From Aquarana catesbeiana (Eukaryota > Chordata > Amphibia > Anura > Ranidae): a stretch of DNA of 64,000 nucleotides. The stretch lies in contig NC_133326.1 in NCBI RefSeq assembly GCF_042186555.1, positions 495,780,063-495,844,062 of the forward strand, given 5' to 3'. The first letter of the stretch is position 1. Each line of letters starts with the position of its first letter. Position numbers and translations under genes: made by a program. Below the pieces are notes generated by a model. That model was not told the origin of the DNA, did not search any database, and worked only from the letters and a program-made list of their open reading frames with translations. Positions 58,540 to 64,000 of the stretch are shown piece after piece.

Positions 58540-58712
58540 AAAAAGACTCATATAACTTGTAGCCACCGAGGAGAGAGCATGCAAAGGTGGCTCCATGGGT
58601 CCCTGTAAGGGGATGAAGCCACCAGAAGATTGGGGCGACAAGGGAAGGGGGGTTTATACTAAGGACTGGCAATAAAAGAAAGACGCATGAGAACAAGGTC
58701 TACAGCACTATA

Positions 58713-58985
58713 GGGGTCATTTACGAAAGGCAAATCCACTTTGCACTGCAAGTGCACTTGAAAGTGCACTTGGAAGTGCAGTTGCTCTAAATCTAAAGGG
58801 TAGATCTAAAATGAGTGGAAGCTCTGCTGATTTTATCATCCAATCATGTGCAAGCTAAAATGCTGTTTTTTATTTTCCTTGCATGTCCCCCTCGGATCTA
58901 CAGCGACTTTACTTCCAAGTGCACTTTCAGTGCACTTTCACATGCACTAGCAGTGCAAAGTGGATTTTCCTTTAGTAAATAACCC
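58713..58985. mobile_element. Palindromic MITE (related family) with ATA duplication
   Basis: GGGGTCATTTACGAAAGGCA is mirrored by TTTAGTAAATAACCC, and the inner GCAAATCCACTTTGCACTGC block by GCAGTGCAAAGTGGATTTTC. ATA flanks both sides (58710-58712 and 58986-58988). Confidence 0.8.
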
Positions 58986-58988
58986 ATA

Positions 58989-59330
58989 GTTGCCAACATT
59001 GTAAAAATATTTTTAGGGACACTTTTTTGGCTGTAGGCGGAGTCGCATTATAATTAGGGGGTGGGGCATGCATTTGTGGGCGTGACATCGTTGAAATAAA
59101 AAATGCACCGCATGAAGCGCACATTGCAGAAAATGGGCGTGGTTTACACAGAAAACCGGGTGTGGCTTAAATGGGCGTGGCTCAAAGGGGTGTGGTTAGA
59201 GTCTGAGATGAATGAGGGATGGAGAGGAAAAGGTGGAAAGGGGGGGACAGGGAGTGGGGACAGGGATGGAGGGACAGCAGCCCCAGATCCTACACCACAA
59301 TAGCAATATGTGTATTCCAGAGTTTAACAA
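58989..59330. repeat. Dispersed repeat beginning AGTTGCCAACATTG
   Basis: It starts directly behind the preceding MITE. The recurring phrases GGGCGTGG, GGTGTGG and GGCGTGGC give it a GT-rich character. It probably belongs to a hAT-like family, but the other end was not found. Confidence 0.35.
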
Positions 59331-59365
59331 TCAGCAGATAAAGATATTCCAAACACCTGGTGTTA

Positions 59366-59420
59366 GCGCTTCAATCATCCCGGCGCCATGATTGTTATGG
59401 TATCAGGATGATTGAAGCGC
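59366..59420. repeat. Perfect 15-bp inverted repeat
   Basis: GCGCTTCAATCATCC (59366-59380) and GGATGATTGAAGCGC (59406-59420) form a perfect stem around a 25-nt loop. Confidence 0.9.
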
Positions 59421-59564
59421 ATTATTTCTATTATTACATTGTAATATAAAATGAAATCATTCAACTCACCATAATGCAGAATCAGTGGGAGCCCTGAGCG
59501 TGTCACCTGCCACATTGCCTGCCATCAGGTGTCCCCAGCAGAGCCCCTCCTTACATCAGGTGCC

Positions 59565-59992
59565 CCATCAGCGGAGCCTTCCTCACATCTGTGTCCCCAT
59601 CAGTCCTCCTTACATCTGTGTACCCATCAGTCCTCCTTACATCTGTGTCCCCATCAGTCCTCCTTACATGTCGTGGTGTCCCCATCAGTCCTCCTTACAT
59701 CCGTGTCTCCATCAGTCCTCCTTACCTGTCTTGGTGTCCCCATCAGTCCTCCTTACATCTGTGTCCCCATCACTCCTCCTTACACCTGTGTCCCCATCAG
59801 TCCTCCTTACATGTTGTGGTGTCCCCATCAGTCCTCCTTACATCTGTGTCCCCATCAGTCCTCCTTACATCTGTATCTCCATCAGTCCTCCTTACATCTG
59901 TGTCCCCATCAGCCCTCCTTACATGTCGTGGTGTCCCCATCAGTCCTCCTTACATCTGAGTCCCCATCAGTCCTCCTTACATCTGGTGCCCC
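59565..59992. repeat. 27-bp minisatellite
   Basis: About 15 copies of CCCATCAGTCCTCCTTACAT plus a 6-10 bp variable end (CTGTGTC or GTCGTGGTGTC). The period of 27 or 30 is a multiple of three, so all frames stay open and yield repetitive pseudo-proteins. Confidence 0.92.
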
Positions 59993-59995
59993 TCT

Positions 59996-60810
59996 GTGAC
60001 ATCCAGACTATACAGCCCCCCCTTTGACATCCAGACTATACGGCCCCCCCGTGAAATCCAGACTATACGACCCCCCTGTGACATCCAGACTGGCCCCCCT
60101 GTGACATCCAGACTATATAGCCAACCGTGACATCCAGACTGGCCCCCCCATGACATCCAGACTATACAGACCCCCCCCCTGTGACATTCAGACTGCCCCC
60201 CCGTGACATCCAGACTATACAGCCCCCCTGTGTGTGACATCCAGACTGCCCCCCCCTGTGACATCCAGACTATACAGCCCCCCTGTGACATCCAGACTGC
60301 CCCCCGTGACATCCAGACTATACAGCCCCCCCCTGTGACATCCAGACTGCCCCCCTTGTGACATCCAGACTGGCCCCCCCGTGACATCCAGACTACACAG
60401 CCCCCCCGTGACATCCAGACTGCCCACCCTGACATCCAGACTGCCCCCCTGTGACATCCAGACTGCCCCCCCCCTGTGACATTCAGACTGCCCCCCCGTG
60501 ACATCCAGACTATACAGCCCCCCTGTGTGTGACATCCAGACTGCCCCCCCCTGTGACATCCAGACTATACAGCCCCCCTGTGACATCCAGACTGCCCCCC
60601 GTGACATCCAGACTATACAGCCCCCCCCTGTGACATCCAGACTGCCCCCCTTGTGACATCCAGACTGGCCCCCCCGTGACATCCAGACTACACAGCCCCC
60701 CCGTGACATCCAGACTGCCCACCCTGACATCCAGACTGCCCCCCTGTGACATCCAGACTGCCCCTCCCCTGTGACATCCAGACTGCCCCCCCCCCCCCGT
60801 GACATCCAGG
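59996..60810. repeat. GTGACATCCAGACT minisatellite with 295-bp higher-order duplication
   Basis: Units of GTGACATCCAGACT plus TATACAGCCCCCC or GCCCCCC spacers (18-28 bp). 60181-60475 is repeated almost exactly at 60476-60770, including the rare variants GTGTGTGACATCC and GTGACATTCAG, which shows segmental duplication of the array. Confidence 0.92.
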
Positions 60811-60844
60811 CTATATGGCCCCAAAGTTGGTCAAGCGGAGCTGC

Positions 60845-60985
60845 ATGGTTGCAATAGAGATTGAGCTGCGGCGCTGCCCATCCCCCGCCCCTTTCCATAA
60901 CAGGTCACAGAGACTGGCAGTGGAGCGGGCCGGGGGGGTGGGCAGCGCCACAGCTCAATCTCTATTGTAGCCATCTGGCCAGCCT
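60845..60985. repeat. Foldback around CG-rich loop
   Basis: GCAATAGAGATTGAGCTG and GGCGCTGCCC on the left are mirrored by GGGCAGCGCC and CAGCTCAATCTCTATTG on the right. Stem about 45 bp, with a loop near 60890-60930. Confidence 0.85.
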
Positions 60986-61104
60986 ACTTCTACGGTCTTC
61001 TTGAGAATTGCGGCCGGCGGAAACATCATCTCCAATGGCTGCAGACCTCTAGCGGCCGGCGGCACGAACCTCGGCGGCGAAAATCGGAAAAAAAAACAAA
61101 TTTC

Positions 61105-61892
61105 GCTTTAGAGCCCTTTCACACTGGGGCGCTTTGCAGGCGCTACATCGCTAAAAATAGCACCTGCAAAGCACCCTGAAAGAGCCACTGCTGTGTCTCC
61201 AATGTGAAAGCCCTGAGGGCTTTCACATTGGAGCGGTGCGCTGGCAGGACAGTAAAAAAAGTCCTGCTAGCAGCATCTTTGGAGCGGTGAAGGAGTGGTG
61301 AAGGAGCGGTGTATACACCGCTCCTGCCCATTGAAATCAATGGGGCAGCGCGGCTATACCGGTTTTAACCCTTTCTCGGCCGCTAGCGGGGGGGTAAAAC
61401 CCCCCCGCTAGCGGCCAAATACCGCTGCTAAAATGACGTTAAGGCCCCTTTCACACTGGGGTGGGGGCGGCGTTGGTGGTTTTAGCGGTGGTATTCGGCA
61501 GCTAGCAGGGGCGGTTTTACCCCCCTGCTAGCGGCCAAGAAAGGGTTAAAACCACTGCAAAGCACTGCTCCAGCAGCGCTATGCCGGCGGTACAGCCTCG
61601 TTGCCCCATTGATTTTAATGGGCAGGAGCTGGGAAGGAGCGGTGTATACACCGCTCCTTTCCCGCTTCAAAGATGCTGCTAGCAGGACTTTTTTTACTGT
61701 CCTTCCAGCGCACTGCTACAGTGTGAAAGCCCTCATGGCTTTCACATTGGAGACACAGCAGTGGCTCTTTCAGGGTGCTTTGCAGGTGCTATTTTTAGCG
61801 CTGTAGCGCCTGCAAAGCGCCCCAGTGTGAAAGGGCTCTAAAGCGGTGCTAAAAATAAAAAAAAAATACTGCCCCAGTGTGAAAGGGGCCTA
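61105..61892. mobile_element. Complex foldback element (CCCTTTCACACTGGGG family)
   Basis: The left arm from GCTTTAGAGCCCTTTCACAC (61105) mirrors the right arm ending GTGTGAAAGGGCTCTAAAGC (61844). A second pair, AGGCCCCTTTCACACTGGGG (near 61442) and CCCCAGTGTGAAAGGGGCCT (ending near 61892), lies offset from the first. So an inverted partial copy sits beside a complete 450-bp unit. No coding content. Confidence 0.75.
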
Positions 61893-62645
61893 CATGCTTT
61901 TTCCTTATTTTGGTCAGAGTGGTAATCCACTTTTAGATATTTTTGTTGTCTGTGTCCGCCAGAAAGTTTTCTCTTCAACTCCTGTTCCAGGGACAAGAGA
62001 GGAAAGCTGCCCCTAGTGAGGGGAATATCTCACTTTTTAACACGAGTCACTGGAAAAAATGTCCTTATTCAAAGATATTCCTTCTAGTCCTGTTCTTGTG
62101 AAAAGCACCAAGACAAAAAGTGAGTCTACCCTCTCAGGTCACAGACAGCAAACACAACCTGACAGAGGTTCTAACCAAAACTGGAAAAAAAGTGTACTTT
62201 TAAACTTTCTGAGTCACTAACCCAGCACATGAATGCAGATTAGGTGTTTCTCACTGCACTGAGGTCAAAGACAGCCAGGACACTAGTATTTTCAGGAGAA
62301 GGTCAAAAGTGGCAGTCTTTATTATTTCCATTCAATGCCAGCGGCTGATTTTTCTTATGACTTGCCCTTATCTGTTTCTTTGCCTATATTGTCTGATTCA
62401 TGTCTTTGCTTCTTTTTTATCAATTTACATTGCAGCTTTCTGTATATCCTTATTGATGTTATTTCTGCTTCTTTCACCTTTTTCCTTTATGACTCGACCA
62501 TAATACCATTTTGGAAACAATATGGTTTTTCTGTCTAAACAAAAAATGCCAATATTTCAAGAAAAAAAAAATGGTTTTCTGTGATTCAGAATAGGAGACA
62601 GTTTTCTTCTCATCCCCCAAATGAGCTATTATTCTGCAATAATAA
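61893..62645. other. Unassigned intergenic sequence
   Basis: No terminal repeats, coding frames or RNA signatures recognised. Confidence 0.3.
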
Positions 62646-62650
62646 ACTTA

Positions 62651-62854
62651 TGCCACGTACACACGGACGGACTCCCCGTCAGAAAAAGTCCGATGGGAGC
62701 TTTTGGTCGGACATTCCTACCGTGTGTATGCCCCATTGGACTTTTTCTGTCGGCATTTCCGACGGACTCAGATATAGAACATGTTCTAAATCTTTCCTTC
62801 GGAAATGCTGATGGAGTTTAGCCCGTTGGCAAGTCTGCTCATGTGTACGCGGCA
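62651..62854. mobile_element. Harbinger-like MITE with TTA duplication
   Basis: The ends TGCCACGTACACA and TGTGTACGCGGCA are inverted repeats. TTA flanks both sides (62648-62650 and 62855-62857). A 3-bp TWA target is characteristic of PIF/Harbinger. 204 bp, with internal mirrored TCCGA blocks. Confidence 0.85.
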
Positions 62855-63136
62855 TTAGTCTTACAAAACGAATCTCCAGCTTACTCATTTCAAAATAAAT
62901 TACAAAAAATTAACAGTGGAGAACACTACCAGTGAGACTCGGCATGTTATGCCAAATCGACTTTGAATTAATCTTTATTACTGGGATTTTTCCCATAAAG
63001 ATCTCCATACAACAGGGCTGGCCCTACCATGGGGCCCAATGGAGTGATGGCTCCAGGCAGCACTTTCTGGGGGGCGGCAAATTGCCGCCCACTAGCCAGC
63101 CCGTTCCACCTGTTCTGCTGTGGATCCCACTGTGAG

Positions 63137-63440
63137 GAGCCCGGTGTTCTGCCAAGAAAGGTGCCCCATCGGATAGTGTACACCCTGTACTGCGCAGGCG
63201 CAGCACTTGCGCAGTACGGAGGACAAAGGAGATGCCGAAAGTCCCATGAACATGAACAACTGTTCATCAGCTCTACATGGCGCCTGCTCAATTAAGAGCA
63301 CATTGTGCCACACGCTCCCGCTGTTCATGTTCGGAGACTTTCGCGTCTCCTTTGTCCTCTGTAATGCACAAGCGCTGCGCCTGCGCAGTACAGGGTGGAC
63401 ACTGTCCGATGGGGGACAGGAGCGTGTGGGCAGAACAAGG
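63137..63440. mobile_element. Foldback MITE related to 46769-47126
   Basis: TACTGCGCAGGCGCAGC near 63188 is mirrored near 63376, and GACAAAGGAGA...GAAAGTC is mirrored by GACTTTCGCGTCTCCTTTGTC. Outer ends GGTGTTCTGCCAAGAAA and GGGCAGAACA resemble those of 46769-47126. Confidence 0.7.
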
Positions 63441-63619
63441 GAAGTCAGTCAGCGAGCAGGACAGTCAGCTTGTGAGCAGGCTTGCTGGCCAATCAGCGGA
63501 CCGGCGGGCGGGGGAGCAGAGAGATGACATCATCTCTCACCGCCCGGCCTGCATCACTGCAGTTCCGCCCTCACTGTGCATTACATCATATCTCTGCTGT
63601 CTGCCTTTACTCTGGGACA

Positions 63620-64000
63620 CAGCAAGTGACAATTCGCAATGTGTGGCAGGTGACATCGTGGAAAGTGACCATCCGCAATGTGTGGCAGGTGACGTGGAAA
63701 GTGACAATCCACAATCCGCTAGGTATGGCAGGGGATGTTGTGGCAAGTGACAATCTGCAATGTGTAGCAGGTGACGTCATGGCAAGTGACAATCTGCAAC
63801 GTGTGGCAGGTGGCATTGTGGCAAGTGACAATCTGCAATGTGTGGCAGGTGGCATCCTGGCAAGTGACAATCTGCAACGTGTGGCAGGTGGCGTCGTGGC
63901 AAGTGACAATCCGCAATGTGTGGCAGGTGACATTGTGGCAAGTGGCAATCTGCAATGTGTGGCAGGTGGCGTAGTGGCAAGTGACAATCTGCAATGTGTG
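63620..64000. repeat. 39-bp tandem array, continues past the window
   Basis: Units of GGCAAGTGACAATCTGCAAC plus GTGTGGCAGGTGGCATTGT repeat at 39 bp (for example 63781 and 63820). 39 is 3 x 13, so every frame is open and low-complexity frames on both strands are artefacts. The first units (63620-63720) are more diverged. Confidence 0.93.

Noticed and set aside
59485..60898. Frames of 100-230 residues on both strands
   Set aside because: The tandem units (27 or 30 bp, and 18-28 bp) keep frames open. The proteins are pure repeats and occur in several frames at once.
63607..63994. Overlapping frames in several registers with CHTLQIVTCH-type repeats
   Set aside because: The 39-bp period is a multiple of three, so every frame is open. 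The His/Cys regularity imitates zinc fingers but arises from the repeat.

Overview
This 64 kb window looks like intergenic DNA from a large, repeat-rich vertebrate genome. I found no host protein-coding gene, no tRNA or rRNA gene and no CRISPR array. The repeat mix (L1-type, L2-type and Ty1/copia retrotransposons, an endogenous retrovirus, hAT, Tc1-like and Harbinger-like DNA elements, TTAA-flanked elements, a V-SINE) fits an amphibian, most likely a frog. I infer this from repeat character, not from a species-diagnostic gene.

Layout: 1-3062 holds dispersed repeats, among them two abutting TTAA-element ends and a small retroposon with a hammerhead-ribozyme-like core (2034-2075). 3070-6746 is a decayed copia element split by an inverted-repeat retroposon (4421-5184). 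6864-9396 has a V-SINE and palindromic MITEs. 9397-11597 is a TTAA-flanked element with internal minisatellites. 11770-12351 is a hAT element. 13795-20074 is a nearly full-length L1 with perfect target-site duplications (TSDs). 20212-21149 is a second hAT. 22669-24640 is a 1.97 kb retroposon that is almost entirely a 940-bp-arm palindrome. 24726-27099 is an L2 on the minus strand. 27140-29487 holds another hammerhead-type retroposon and an L1 fragment.

31503-55515 is one old L2 copy opened by about 21.8 kb of nested insertions. A TTAA-type element (33893-55040) contains a 31-bp minisatellite and 391-bp tandem units. It was hit by an 8.65 kb endogenous retrovirus (36328-44978, minus strand, gag remains, no pol seen), a 2.5 kb foldback element with a mirror-image divergent promoter (45003-47481), and a second L1 (47762-54962). 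The retrovirus carries its own inverted-repeat retroposon (42496-43839), the foldback a smaller foldback, and the L1 a hAT MITE. 55516-64000 has MITEs, GC-rich minisatellites, foldback repeats and a 39-bp tandem array running off the window end.

The strongest signal is a recurring class of asymmetric inverted-repeat retroposons (4421, 22669 and 42496). Each has an inverted copy of its own 3' region at the 5' end, a unique 3' tail of 78-134 bp and a 13-15 bp TSD. One of the three, and other retroposons here, carry the order CTGANGA + one nucleotide + stem + GAAAC (or decayed forms), the conserved core of hammerhead ribozymes. This resembles Penelope-like elements, or non-autonomous relatives of them, and could form a little-described frog family.
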